DNA from: Smallanthus sonchifolius
Taxonomy: Eukaryota; Streptophyta; Magnoliopsida; Asterales; Asteraceae
Direction of reading: 5' to 3'
Assembly: GCA_023525975.1 (NCBI GenBank)
Contig: CM042029.1
Coordinates: 79,900,849 to 79,964,848, forward strand
DNA: 64,000 nt
Notes under the pieces: generated by a model
The model's database searches: none
Seen by the model: only the letters and a program-made list of their open reading frames with translations
Told to the model about the DNA's origin: nothing
Position numbers and translations under genes: made by a program
Part shown: one piece after another, positions 47,420 through 58,144 of the stretch
Layout of the letters: each line of letters starts with the position of its first letter
How positions within the stretch are numbered: position 1 is the stretch's first letter

Positions 47420-47545
47420 ATGGCTAGACGTGAAGGAACTAGAGGGGGTGGATACGATGTTGAAAAATATAGAAATGGCTAGACGTGGAGGAACTAGAGG
47501 GGGTGGATACGAAAACACGAATCAAAATACTTGTGAATAATTAAA
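47420..47545 (+). pseudogene. Broken gag start, duplicated
   Basis: Two starts, ATG at 47420 and again at 47475, each encode MARR-(E/G)-GTRGGGY and then run into a stop within about 20 codons. The 55-bp unit is a tandem duplication. An Arg/Gly-rich N-terminus a few hundred bases after the PBS fits a Ty3-type gag. Everything downstream has been lost, so the element is dead. Confidence 0.5.
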
Positions 47546-47728
47546 TTTAGCTACAAAATGTGACATATTTCTTGAACTAGTTTTGAAACGTGAAACCTTA
47601 ATGAATCTATAATAAGAAGTATATAAATGCATTATCAATTGTATTCTTTTAATGATTCGGCTCGTGTAATACACGAGTTACTAACATATTATGTTAATAC
47701 GATGTTGACTTGGCCCACATGTTGTAAG

Positions 47729-48150
47729 AGTACACTACTAGAACATGCACTATCAGTGACGGGCATATTCATCCATTCTCATTGATGGATCACCTACTTG
47801 TAGAAACAAAATCCCAAGAAATAAAAAAATAAATAGAATTTTAAAATCTATCAATGATGATTAGACAGGTATACGTTGACCGATTTTTTACAAGGACCTA
47901 AAGAATAAAAAAAATTAAAAGAAAAATAACATTCTTAAAGTTCATCGGTAATCTGTCAATAGTTACCGATGAATCACTAAACAAATTTTAAGGATTAGAT
48001 TTCGGTAAGATTTCATTTCAGGCTTTTTAGTCATTGTCAATTTAGGACAGATGTGCCATAGACTGTCCGTTTCAAGCCTTTTCTTCTAAGGCAAGCTTAA
48101 GGATTAGATCTCCGTAAGGGTTCGTCACACATGTTGAAGATAAGATTGTG
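47729..48150 (+). mobile_element. CACTA-type terminal remnant
   Basis: CACTACTAGAACATGCACTA followed by 'tcagtgacgggc' and repeated 'atc.ttgatggat'/'caatgatga' motifs resembles the terminal and subterminal region of plant CACTA elements. No opposite terminus was identified. Confidence 0.35.
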
Positions 48151-48249
48151 GGTGGGATTTCCTTCTACACGCGTTTAGGGAAATATCTTTTTCCTAACAG
48201 AAGATCCGTTGTCGAATTTGTCATAAATGTTTATTATATATATTTTTAG

Positions 48250-50100
48250 ACTCTTTAATTTCCGCATTCTTCATTCCCGATTTCTCATTGGTGGTAATTG
48301 ATATGTTCTAAATTATATATGTTTTGCATGCATAATAATCCTCATATCATGACACTAGATGAATAATACCCTTGCAATTGCTACTTAAATCATTTATATT
48401 TTATAATTGAAAGTTAAACAGCATTCCGAGAGAAAAAGAGCAAAAACAAGCCAAAATCATTAAGAAATCAACCTTTCTCTTGAGATAGGAAAGAACAAAC
48501 CCAAGCTTTAACTCCCTAAGAAGTCAAAATTGGTCAACATTCAGCAAAAGACAAAAGGAGGGAGAAAAGGCACGTGCATCCCATTGCATGACCATGCAAA
48601 GTCATTCCGTGTGCCTCAAGATGCCTTCGTACCCTGCCACCTGTACCTTTGATACTTTGGGTGTTTACACGACCGTGCAACCCAATTCACGACTGTGCAT
48701 TGGCTATTCGGAGCCCTATAAATATGAGGCATGGGCTCCTCATTTCACACACCAATCCGAGAAGAAATTATACTCATATAGTCCGTTTCTATAGTTTGTA
48801 GTAGATAGTAGAGAGTAGAGAGGTTCTTCCGCTTTATTCGCAATAGGGGAGCCTACGTAATTTAGCTCTATTCTTGTTTGTATGTCCATTCGTGGCTACA
48901 TCTTTTGTATTGCTTGGGTGAAGATGAAATTTGGTGTATGTTAATGTTTAACTTATTAGTCTAATGGTATGTTTATGTTCTTTAATAATTCTCTCTTAAA
49001 ACCACCTTCACGGTGGACTTTTTATCTTTATATAAACTAGGCTTTAAACTTGTGATTGTTCTTGATTTTAAAGTGTAAGACCGTAAAACCTTTTTAATCA
49101 AACTTCTCTTGAAACTTGTACGCCCTTATACAAGGGCATTTTGATAAGCCAACATTTGGTTGATCTTGATAAAACTCGTATGTCTTTATACGAACTTTAT
49201 CATGAAACCAAGAGTTGGTGAACTCATGTTAGGAACGGTACGTCTTTATACATAGTCCCATTGTTGCACCGCATCCCAGTTAACAAAGTTTAATCACTCT
49301 TTTCATAAAAATAAAGGTATTTAAGTTTGATGTCTTAAACCAATTTAGAGGTAGATCTTAAGCATACGAATGTATGGATCTATTAAAGAGTTGAGGGTAA
49401 TGGTGTCCCTAAGTGGGAGTCTTATCATTTTATTATTAAAGAACATATTTCATGAACCAAATGTTGTGAGAATGAGCCTCTAGCGGTTTACCGTTCACAC
49501 TTTTGTATTAGTCATACCATCGGACTAGTTAACATAACATTATCATATACCAAGCATATTCGAAGCCTAATGCAATACTCATTATGATCTGATTATTCTC
49601 GAGCTATTACCTTTCTGCTATTTACTTTTCTGTTATTTACATTTTTGTTACAAACTTCACGCACAATTTACATTTTCTGTTATTTACGTTACCTCCATTT
49701 ACATTTTTGTCATTTACTTACTTGTCATTTATTTTTCCGCTTAACAAGCACACAACACTCATTCATTAATTAAACCGGCTAAATGACAACAAACGTTGAG
49801 TATTGAAACTCGACCGTGTCCATTGGTTCGAGACTTGGTTCTAACCTAAATATATTATGCTGCGATAGATACACTTGTATATTGTGTGTTTTTAAGTTTA
49901 CGCATTTACCATTTTATGAATTTAAAATCTGATCTCGTGAAAACATTTTCTACATATAATCAGTCGTTGATCTATCAATGATGTCTTTATCCACACTTGG
50001 TTTCCCCAATGAAGATTAATGACAGTTCCTACTTCCATTGAGAGATAACTCAGATCTTTCCGTCAACTTTAGGCTGTGATGGTCAATAGACATGCCAATC
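48250..50100. other. LTR-like, non-coding retroelement debris
   Basis: The region has no coding capacity, but contains CACGACCGTGC-type motifs (48668, 48692), a TATAAATATG box near 48717, and several 'cttatac..gggc/tacgtcttatac' repeats around 49110-49240, all common in plant Ty3-type LTRs. Ends and target duplications were not found, so it is described only as probable LTR-derived DNA. Confidence 0.3.
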
Positions 50101-50504
50101 AAAGAGAGAAGGCTATGTTAGGGTGTATGGTGGCTATGGAAAATACAATACACTACCATGACTTACCAAAAAGTAAAACTAAACTAAGAAGGAAATGACT
50201 CATATTTTCAAGAGAGAAGAAAATATCCTAAGAAAGAATAAGATAAATAAGAGATGGAAAACCCATCACTTGTTAAAAGTACCACGGATTGTAACTCATA
50301 AACCCTATATTTACTTTGATACAATATATGTAAAACTTCATACAAAAACACGAATCATTTATCTTTATAATATACAAAGATATAACTACTATGTAAGCAT
50401 TAATGTTTGGTGTTTCGGTTTCTAAAAATCTTTGGTATGGTTGTACTATCTTTTTGTTAAACATAAGTTTAATTTAATCCTAGTTATGGTTTGAGCATTA
50501 ACAA

Positions 50505-50671
50505 AGTATACGTAAAACACAATACGAAAAATGATTTTTTTTTGGAAAATTATGTAATATTATATTAATACACTTAGAAATACATTAAAAAAAATCTATA
50601 AATTATTCGATTGGCTGTTAGCGGTTTTCTCGGTTCTCGCTTACCTATGTGGTTTTCTTATTATCCTTCCC
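50505..50671. mobile_element. Right-end fragment of a TA-microsatellite MITE
   Basis: 'ggttttctcggttctcgcttacctatgtggttttc' (in parts), ending TTATCCTTCCC and followed by TTATATATAAATATA, matches the right end of the MITE at 51553-51931. The left end is missing. Confidence 0.5.
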
Positions 50672-50691
50672 TTATATATAAATATATTATA

Positions 50692-51184
50692 TGTTGAGTA
50701 TAATTTTGAGACTGATGCTGTCAATCGAAATTACAGTATCGAAACTACTAGTTTCGATTGAACTTTTGTTCAATCGAAACTAAGTAGTTTCGATACCTGT
50801 TTTTCAGGCCCATTGGGCGGTGGCTTGAAAAACAAGGTGCATGTGCTTGGCCTCCTATATATAGCAGATTATGTCCTAGGAGTGAGTGTGTGTCTGTAGA
50901 GGGAATCACCACCCCAGGGGGAGCTCACCCTGGGGTGATACTAATTGTTAGTGTATGATCGAGCGTTTATTTTCATTTCAATCAAAGAATCATACGTTTT
51001 ATGCTTTCAATTATCTGTTCTTTTCATTTTCATATGTTTCTGTTCGTGTATGTGATTCCCGAACCCGTCTCTACCATTTCTGATTCGAGAGTGATACCGG
51101 ATCCAGAGATTCCGCCTCTCGATCCGGACTGTTTGAAGATTTTCTCCGCATATCTGTTCTCTCAGGTCTGCTCAAGGACCTACA
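50692..51184 (+). repeat. Probable solo LTR (copia-like, ~490 bp)
   Basis: A TG...CA segment (TGTTGAGTATAA...GGACCTACA) with a TATA box (CCTATATATAGC near 50853) flanked by TA-rich DNA on both sides. It carries a long hairpin at 50736-50796 and a second one at ~50912-50938 (CCACCCCAGG / CCTGGGGTG). No PBS or PPT adjoins it. A target duplication cannot be verified in the TA-rich flanks. Confidence 0.45.
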
Positions 51185-51227
51185 ATATACATATATACAC
51201 ACACACATACACACACAAACACACATA

Positions 51228-51534
51228 GGGAAGGGTTTAAATGATAAACAACATTTTATGTGATAACACTATCAAACAATCACATAATTTATAAATTATT
51301 TTTTCTTTTAATTGTTAAAATAGTATTTAAGTATCGTGAACATATATTCTGAACATAAATACCGGAACGATGAGTCTTACATATACATAACAAATAATGT
51401 TACATATACGTGACCCATAATGTTTACGTATATGTAATACTAACAGAATGATACGTGTTACATATTCGTAACATTATGTTTGAGAGTGGTTTTCATGATT
51501 ATCACATAAATATTGGTTATCATTTGAACCTCTC
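51228..51534. mobile_element. MITE, TA-microsatellite group, ~307 bp
   Basis: The left end GGGAAGGGTTTAAATGATAA and right end TTATCATTTGAACCTCTC are inverted copies, extending inward for ~50 bp. It contains 'tacgtatatgtaa'-type palindromes. It is preceded by TATATACACACACACA and followed by CTCTCTATATATA. It is homologous to 57831-58097. Confidence 0.75.
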
Positions 51535-51552
51535 ACACTCTCTCTATATATA

Positions 51553-51931
51553 GGGAGGGTTCTAGAGAAAACCAAATAGTTAAGTGAATCCGATAAAACC
51601 ATTATAAACCAATCAAATAATTTATAGATTTTTTTATTTTTTTTAAATTATTTCTAAGTATATTAAAATAATATTACACAATTTACCAAAAAAATATTTT
51701 ACGTATTGTGTTTTACGTATACGTAACCACAATTTTATTGTTTTCTGCTTACGTATACGTAAGCCAATACTTCAATGATTTTTTGGTACAAATGTGTAAC
51801 ATTACATTGATATTTTTATAAATAAATAAAAATAAAAAATAAAAATTATTTTATAATTGGTTAAAATTGGTTTTATTTAGTGGTTTTCTCAGTTTTCACC
51901 TAACTATGCGTTTTTTCTCTGGAACCTTCTC
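51553..51931. mobile_element. MITE, TA-microsatellite group, ~379 bp
   Basis: Left GGGAGGGTTCTAGAGAAAACC, right GGTTTTCTC...TTTTTTCTCTGGAACCTTCTC, an inverted pair. Flanked by TATATATA on the left and ACATATATATAT on the right. It contains TACGTATACGTAA palindromes. Non-coding. Confidence 0.75.
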
Positions 51932-51943
51932 ACATATATATAT

Positions 51944-53300
51944 GGTTAGGTTATAGTTAAAAGGGTTTTAAAAATAAGAAGGGTAAGAAGGATTCTATGC
52001 TTGACATGTGTCATTTTATTGTTTTTAAGGGCATAATGGTCAATGTGTAATATACCAGGTCAATGTGTAATACAAGGTCTGATATTATATTACACAATGA
52101 CCAGACCTGATATTACACAATGAACTGATATTACAAAATTACCTGACATATTTGAGCGAATTACACAATATTGAGCGAATTACACCATGAGTTGTAAACG
52201 TAAAACACAATGATAAATACATATAACACAATGATGAAAAATATTTGAAGCAATGACCTGACTAATTACACAATGAACTTGTATTACACAATGACCTGAC
52301 TAATTACACAATGACCAAATATTACATCATGACCAGATGTGGTATTACACAATGAATTTGTATTACACAATGAACTTGTATTACACAATGACCTGACTAA
52401 TTACACAATGAACTTGTATTACACAGTGACCTGACTAATTACACAATGAACTTGTATTACACAATGACCTGACTAATTACACAATGACCAGGCGTGGTAT
52501 TACACAACGAACTTGTATTACACAATGGACTTGTATTACACAATGACCTGACTAATTACACAATGAACCTGTATTACACAATGACCCGACTAATTACACA
52601 ATGAACTTGTATTACACAATGACCAGATATTACACAATGACCAGACGTGGTATTACACAATGAACTTGTATTACACAATGACCTGACTAATTACACAATG
52701 AACTTGTATTACACAATGACCTGACTAATTATACAATGAACTTGTATTACACAATGACCTGACTAATTACACAATGACCAGATATTACACAATGACTAGA
52801 CATGGTATTACACAATGAATTTGTATTACACAATAACTTGACTAATTACACAATTAGCTGGAAAACGTAACACACAATGATAAATGCATATAACACAATG
52901 AACTTGTAGTACACAATGTACTTGTATTACACAATGAATTTGTATTACACAATGACCTGCGTAATTACACAATGAGCTGGAAAACGTAATTTTTTTTCGT
53001 TTTTGTTTATAACGACACTATACTCGTTTTAAAGATAAAAAAACGCTCGTTTTTATGGTGTAATTTTTTTTTGAAAAAATAATGTCGTATGTAAAAGTTA
53101 TGAATGTTTAAAAATGAGGGGAGGGGGGGTTGGACTTGATAAAAAATCAACAAAAGTGGCCAAGACTAAAATACCCTTTTAATAATTTTTTCTTATACAA
53201 TTTAATCTCAACCATTAAATCTTTTCTACAATTTGATCTAATGGCTCTAAATCCTTCTCACCATTCTTAGAATTAGAATCTTTTTTATCTGAACCTAATC
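51944..53300. mobile_element. MITE, TA-microsatellite group, with large internal minisatellite
   Basis: Left GGTTAGGTTATAGTTAAAAG...AAGAAGGGTAAGAAGGATT, right AATCCTTCTCACCATTCTT...TCTGAACCTAATC. Between them is an expanded minisatellite (52030-52990). Flanked by ATATATATAT and by ACACACACATATATA. Confidence 0.7.
52030..52990. repeat. Minisatellite of ATTACACAATGA-based units
   Basis: Dozens of copies of ATTACACAATGA separated by short variable spacers (CCTGACTA, ACTTGT, CCAGAT, CCAGACGTGGT) give a higher-order unit of about 38 bp with many truncations. Non-coding. Confidence 0.95.
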
Positions 53301-53345
53301 ACACACACACATATATACATATATATATATATATACACACACACA

Positions 53346-53754
53346 CTAGGTTAGACCCCGTGTATTACACGGGTTTATTAAATAAATGCAATGTTATATA
53401 CCTAGTAATAAAGATTTACTTATTTATGACATATAACATAGTTTTTTAATACAAATTCTAGAAAAAGTTATACAATTATTTTATAAAAATAATGAAAAAA
53501 TGTTCAATTCATAAAAAATGTTTTATGAACCAACCTGTTTTTTTTAAATAAAAAACATTTTGTAAAAAGACTTAAGGAAATCATCATCATTTAATAGGAG
53601 AGAGAAGCGGGAAACAAAAAATTATAAAACAATTTAAGAAATTTGTGTAATTAACAGGAGAGAGAGGCGGAAAAAAAATGTTAAAAATTCATAAGAGAAT
53701 GACAAGTGTCCTATTAAAACCTTTATTAATTATATAGTAATATAGTATATATAT
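53346..53754 (-). mobile_element. Non-autonomous Helitron, ~409 bp
   Basis: The minus strand ends with a hairpin CCCGTGTAATACACGGGG, then TCTAACCTAG and T. The 5' side is near 53754 (TATACTATATTACTATATAA, with 'taataaaggttttaatagg'), and the inner 'ccgcctctctctcctg' is shared with other Helitrons here. It sits between two TA-flanked MITEs. Confidence 0.7.
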
Positions 53755-53755
53755 A

Positions 53756-54434
53756 GGGGTGAGTTCACTAGAAAACTCATTTTCATGAGAAAACAAAAAA
53801 AACTCTTACTGCATATGTGTAGTACACCCAAAAACCCACCCCACCCACCCAAAAACCTAAACCCCCCACCCTACCTCCACCCAAAAACCTAAACCCCCCA
53901 CCCCACCCCCACCCAAAAACCTAAACCCCCACCCCACCCAAAAACCTAACCCCCCACCCCACCCCACCCAAAAACCTAACCCCCCACCCCCACCCAAAAA
54001 CCTAAACCCCCCCCCACCCACCCTTTAAAAAACTTAAACTAAACCAAAAAGCCTAATCCACCCCCAAAAACTTAAACCTCCCACCCAAAAACCTAACCCC
54101 ACCCCACCTACCCCCTCACCCCCCCTAAAAAACCTAAACCCTCCACCCACTCCCCAAAAACCTAAACCTCCCACCCCACCCCTCCGAATACCTAAACTAA
54201 AAGCTAAACTAAACCAAGAGAAACTAAACCCAAAAACTAAACCCAAAAGCTAAACCCACTACTTTTCGAGTTTTTTTTTTGAACGAGAATGACATGAGAA
54301 ACAAGATCTCCGAAGCAGCTTTTTAATTTTTGATTTATTTTTTGAGTTATGATTTTTTTATTATTTTTTTTTACCTTAAATAAGTAGTTTTTTGTTTTTC
54401 TCATGAACATTGAGTTTTCTTATGATAATTCCCC
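53756..54434. mobile_element. MITE, TA-microsatellite group, with internal C/A-rich repeat
   Basis: Left GGGGTGAGTTCACTAGAAAAC...CATGAGAAAACAAAAAA, right TTTTTTGTTTTTCTCATGA...GATAATTCCCC. Flanked by ATATATATA on the left and a long (TA)n on the right. The interior 53820-54250 is an expanded C/A-rich array. Confidence 0.7.
53820..54250. repeat. C/A-rich repeat, CCACCCAAAAACCTAAACCCC
   Basis: Irregular copies of ACCCAAAAACCTAAACCCCCC with variable C runs. The plus strand is almost free of G. CCTAAACCCC recalls the plant telomere motif CCCTAAA, but the spacing and AAAAA insertions differ. The complementary strand would have many runs of three or more G. A Gly/Trp/Phe-rich minus frame here is a by-product. 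Confidence 0.93.
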
Positions 54435-54966
54435 TATATATATATATATATATACTCGAAAAGTTATGAGTTCAAATCTTACAGGTTATAGGCTACAGGT
54501 TGTGATGTATTTATCTTAAAAAATTTAAGTGGTGTTGTTAGAAAAATAATATAATTATTGATGGTGGTTTGTTGATTAGCGGGATCGATCAATGAGAAGA
54601 ATATAATTATTGATGGTGGTTTTAAAGATAATAATTGGTGGACCTAAAAATGTTGGAAAATCATAAGAAAAGAAGTGATTGAACCTCTTACTTTTAAAAA
54701 ACCAGGTGATGTACTTCTGAAGCCCCCTTTTTCTTAGCTTTTAAATATTCTATGCTAGAAATGTCTAAATTGCCCTACAAAGGTCATCTTATTACAAAAA
54801 AAGGTGCTACTTTTAACCAATCATTTGCATACATTCGTGGCTAATTAGTCTATTGAAATAAATATCGTTGATTTTACCAACTTTGTATAAAAGATTATGC
54901 ATGACCAATTAAAACAAATAAAATTTATTGATTTTTTTAAATAACAAGAGTGTATGTTAATTCTAA
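54435..54966. other. Intergenic DNA with (TA)n and a short duplication
   Basis: The (TA)n tract at 54435-54455 follows the MITE. 'aataattattgatggtggtt'-type sequence occurs twice (about 54550 and 54603). Nothing else was recognised. Confidence 0.5.
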
Positions 54967-56062
54967 CTAGGGTTTTAAACCCGTGCGTTGCGGCGAAAGG
55001 GTTAAATTTGTAATGGGTTGTTTGAACGACTTATCCAATGTTATTGACTTAACGGAAAAATTAACGTTCAAATATTTAAAAAGAAAAACCGAATTTTAAA
55101 AACATAACTATTTTTTCAGTTAAATAAGTTATCTGTTAAATAATAATTAAAAAAAAAATAGAAAAAAAGCAAATGAAAGTGTTGATTAAAAAAAACTAAA
55201 ACCCGAGTACCTCAAGTTAGAATTGTGTACGCTTAACCACCTCGGCCCACCATATTTTTTGTTTTATTTGAGTTTCAATTTCCTTATATGTAAAGAAAAT
55301 TTATGGTAATAGAAATAATTAATGACGTGTTATATGGCACAGCACGCTTGGTGTATTCACCACCAACGTGAATCTTACAAAACAAATATTCTCTTAATGA
55401 CTTTTAAATATGTATTAGTTTCTTTTTTCGTCAGCGCGACGCTGCAGGAGTCTGATCATGATCAGTTTTGCACGTTTGCGTGGATAAAACTTACGTCGAA
55501 AAGCAGACTCCTTATAGTGTATAATACCAAAAAGAACATGAACCTGAATACAGATCCGTTTTTAAAAAAAATTATACATGAACGTTGACAAAAAAAACTA
55601 AAGAAAACAGCGCATCCGGTTTAAAAAAAACGTTACGAACAAAAGTTATAACAGAAAATCGAAATTAAATGAAAACTAAATGGGTTGAAAACGTATATTA
55701 TATGGATTATGAGGGCTAAAACGATCGCCCCTTGCTACGTGGAAGGAGCATGGTCGTAATCGGTTCGGCTTCTTTGCGGGGCAAAAACTTACGTACGCTA
55801 TAAAAAAATTTACTCGAATTTAAATATAACTCCGTTTTAAAAAAATATACCCGAACGTTGAAAAAAAACTAAAAGGCCTAAAGGTCCGTTTAAAAAATTA
55901 CGAACGGAAGTTATTAGAATTAAAAAAATTATGAACGAAAATTATCAGAAAATTAAATAAGTTAGAACTGTATACTATATAAAGTTAGAGGGACTAAAAA
56001 AAGCTACGTGGCACGATCTCATAGGTTTGGTACTATTCACATGCGTTGCTTTTTAAATTGAG
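54967..56062 (-). mobile_element. Helitron-like element with embedded tRNA-like relic
   Basis: Minus-strand 3' end: CCGCAACGCACGGGTTTAAAACCCTAG followed by T (quoted in parts: GCCGCAACGCACGGG, TTTAAAACCCTAG). The 5' side is near 56062 (AACTCAATTTAAAAAGCAACGC). At 55195-55255 the minus strand reads GGTGGGCCGAGGTGGTTAAGCGT, like the D-arm of a Ser/Leu-type tRNA; the T-arm is eroded. The 88-codon plus-strand frame at 55322 has no recognised domain. Confidence 0.5.
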
Positions 56063-56289
56063 TTACTAGTTATAGGTCGGGTATCGATGTTACATTGTGT
56101 AGGTTATAATACCGTTCATAGGCTCATAGCATATAATCAAATTCACATCTACTAATTTTTCAAACACATTATTCTATATTTGCAAGATAAAAGTAATAAT
56201 AGCCTACTCAAACACGATATCACAAAGCACCACAAGCACATAATACTTAAAGTCCACTCTCATAGCTATTGATTTGCCAATTATTTAAG

Positions 56290-57625
56290 AGAGTTATGTC
56301 CATGAAATTTGCATAAACATTATGTTTCATCCATCTTTAACACCATCGATCCCTCACGTTTAATGTTTTAAAACTATGCGTTCCTAGTCCTAACTTCAAT
56401 TCCCAAGTTCGTTAGTTACCCCCATGTGCCGATCACATGAGGGGTAATTTGGTCTTTTTAACCCGAGTAAACTACTGTTTTCATCCCTAAGGTTTGCACC
56501 AAACATAAGGTTTCGTACATATTTAACACTATTGATCTCTTGCGTTTGATGTTTTAAAACTATGCATCCCTGGTCCTAACGTCAGCTACCAAGTCCGTTA
56601 GTTACCGCCCACGTGAGGGGTAATTTGGTTTTTACAACTCTGAAAATCATCAGCTGATTGAAATTCAAGTGACATGTAGCCGTACGTACCTACGAATTTC
56701 ATGAATTTTGAGTTTGATTTAACTGAATCTGGCTTCGAACTGCAAGCTGTTTCACCGCGAAGTTCCGTTGTGCCAAAATGGCATATTTTCACGTTTAGTG
56801 ATGATGATTGCGTAACAATTATGCTAGTGCTTTTGATGTGATTCTGGATGGTTTTCTTTTGTAAACCCGTAGAGTTTCTTGATGAATTTTAGGATGATTC
56901 TGGATGAATTTCTTCAGTGAAACATAGCAGAAGTCGTTAGAAAGCGAACACATATTAGTTTCTTGAGAGAGAAGGATGGTCCACTTTTAAACGAAGGGTG
57001 ATGACATTGAAGGTTGGTCCATTGGACCATCCTTATATCTCAAGAAACTAATATGTGATCACTTTCTAACGGCTTCTTCTATGTCGGAGAAGATGAGCAA
57101 AGACTTAATTTAACCTACCTCAAACACTCCAGGTAGGAGATCTGAGACGTCATCGTCAATGAGGACTTCTAAATGAGACAGTCGCTATGTGGACCGTCCT
57201 TGCATGCCATAGAAGATAAGCAAAGATGTATACTCAATCAGTTGATGATTTTTAGTGTTGAAAAGACCAAATTACCCCTCACGACGTGGGCGGTAACTAA
57301 CAGACTTGGTAACTGACGTTAGGACCAGGGACGCCTAGTTTTAAAACATCAAACGTCGGGGATCAGTAGTGTTAAAGGTGGACGAAACCTGATGTTTTGT
57401 GCAAACCAAAGAGACGAAAACTGTAGTTTAATCGGGTTGAAAGACCAATTACCCCTCACGTGATCGACACATGGGGGGTACCTAAAGAACTTGGGAACTG
57501 TCGTTAGGACCAAGGACACATATTGTTAAAACATCAAACGTCAGGGATCAATTGTGTTAAAGGTGGAAAAAACCTGATATTTTATGCAAACATCAGGGAC
57601 GAAAACTACAGTTTACTCTTTATTT
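56290..57625. mobile_element. Foldback element, nested inverted repeats (~1.3 kb)
   Basis: The left arm (~56309-56655) contains two direct copies of a ~180-bp unit ('gatcctcacgtttgatgttttaaaac', 'cctaacgtcag', 'gaggggtaatttggt' in variants). The right arm (~57237-57620) contains two inverted copies. The centre holds a further stem: CACATATTAGTTTCTTGAGA / TCTCAAGAAACTAATATGTG (56946-57062) plus flanking GGATGGTCCA / TGGACCATCC. Most of the element could fold into one long imperfect duplex. No coding. Confidence 0.8.
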
Positions 57626-57830
57626 AATAAAAACACACAACATTATCTAGTTGTTCTTTAGACTAAATCAATTGTTTCTCCTCCTTTTTTCCAAAGTTAA
57701 TTTAAGAAAATAAAGACAAATCCCATATATTAAAACCGACACCGGTTTAGTGGCATATGACTCTAACTGTCATTCTTTTTTAGAGTTAAATACCCACCTG
57801 TGTAAACTTATACTTTACGATATAAAGTAA

Positions 57831-58095
57831 GGATCAAATGATAACCAATATTTTATATGATAACCACTCTCAAACAATCAAATACTTTATAACTTTTCTA
57901 ATTGTTAAAAGAGTATTTAAAGATCTATTACATATATGTTGAACATAAATACAAAAATGAGGAGTGTTACACATACATAACACATAGTGTTACATATAAG
58001 TGACACATACTGTTACGTATATGTAACACAATATCAACAGAAAATAGAATGATAATTATTACATACACGTAACACTATGTTATAGTTTTCATTTG

Positions 58096-58097
<2 letters not shown>
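57831..58097. mobile_element. MITE copy related to 51228-51534
   Basis: 'caaatgataaccaatatttt', 'gataaccactctcaaacaatca', 'aattgttaaaa.agtatttaa' and 'tgttacgtatatgtaac' match the 51.2-kb copy. The right end abuts a long TA tract (58097-58132), and the terminal bases are lost on both sides. Confidence 0.7.

Positions 58098-58132
<35 letters not shown>
58097..58132. repeat. (TA)n microsatellite at a MITE end
   Basis: An uninterrupted TA tract of ~34 bp directly at the end of the preceding MITE. Confidence 0.95.

Positions 58133-58144
<12 letters not shown>

Noticed and set aside
54034..54246. Gly/Phe/Trp-rich 70-codon frame
   Set aside because: By-product of the G-rich complement of the C/A repeat.
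53820..54250. Genuine telomere repeat or chromosome end
   Set aside because: Units are not regular CCCTAAA; the array lies inside MITE ends and is followed by further ordinary DNA.
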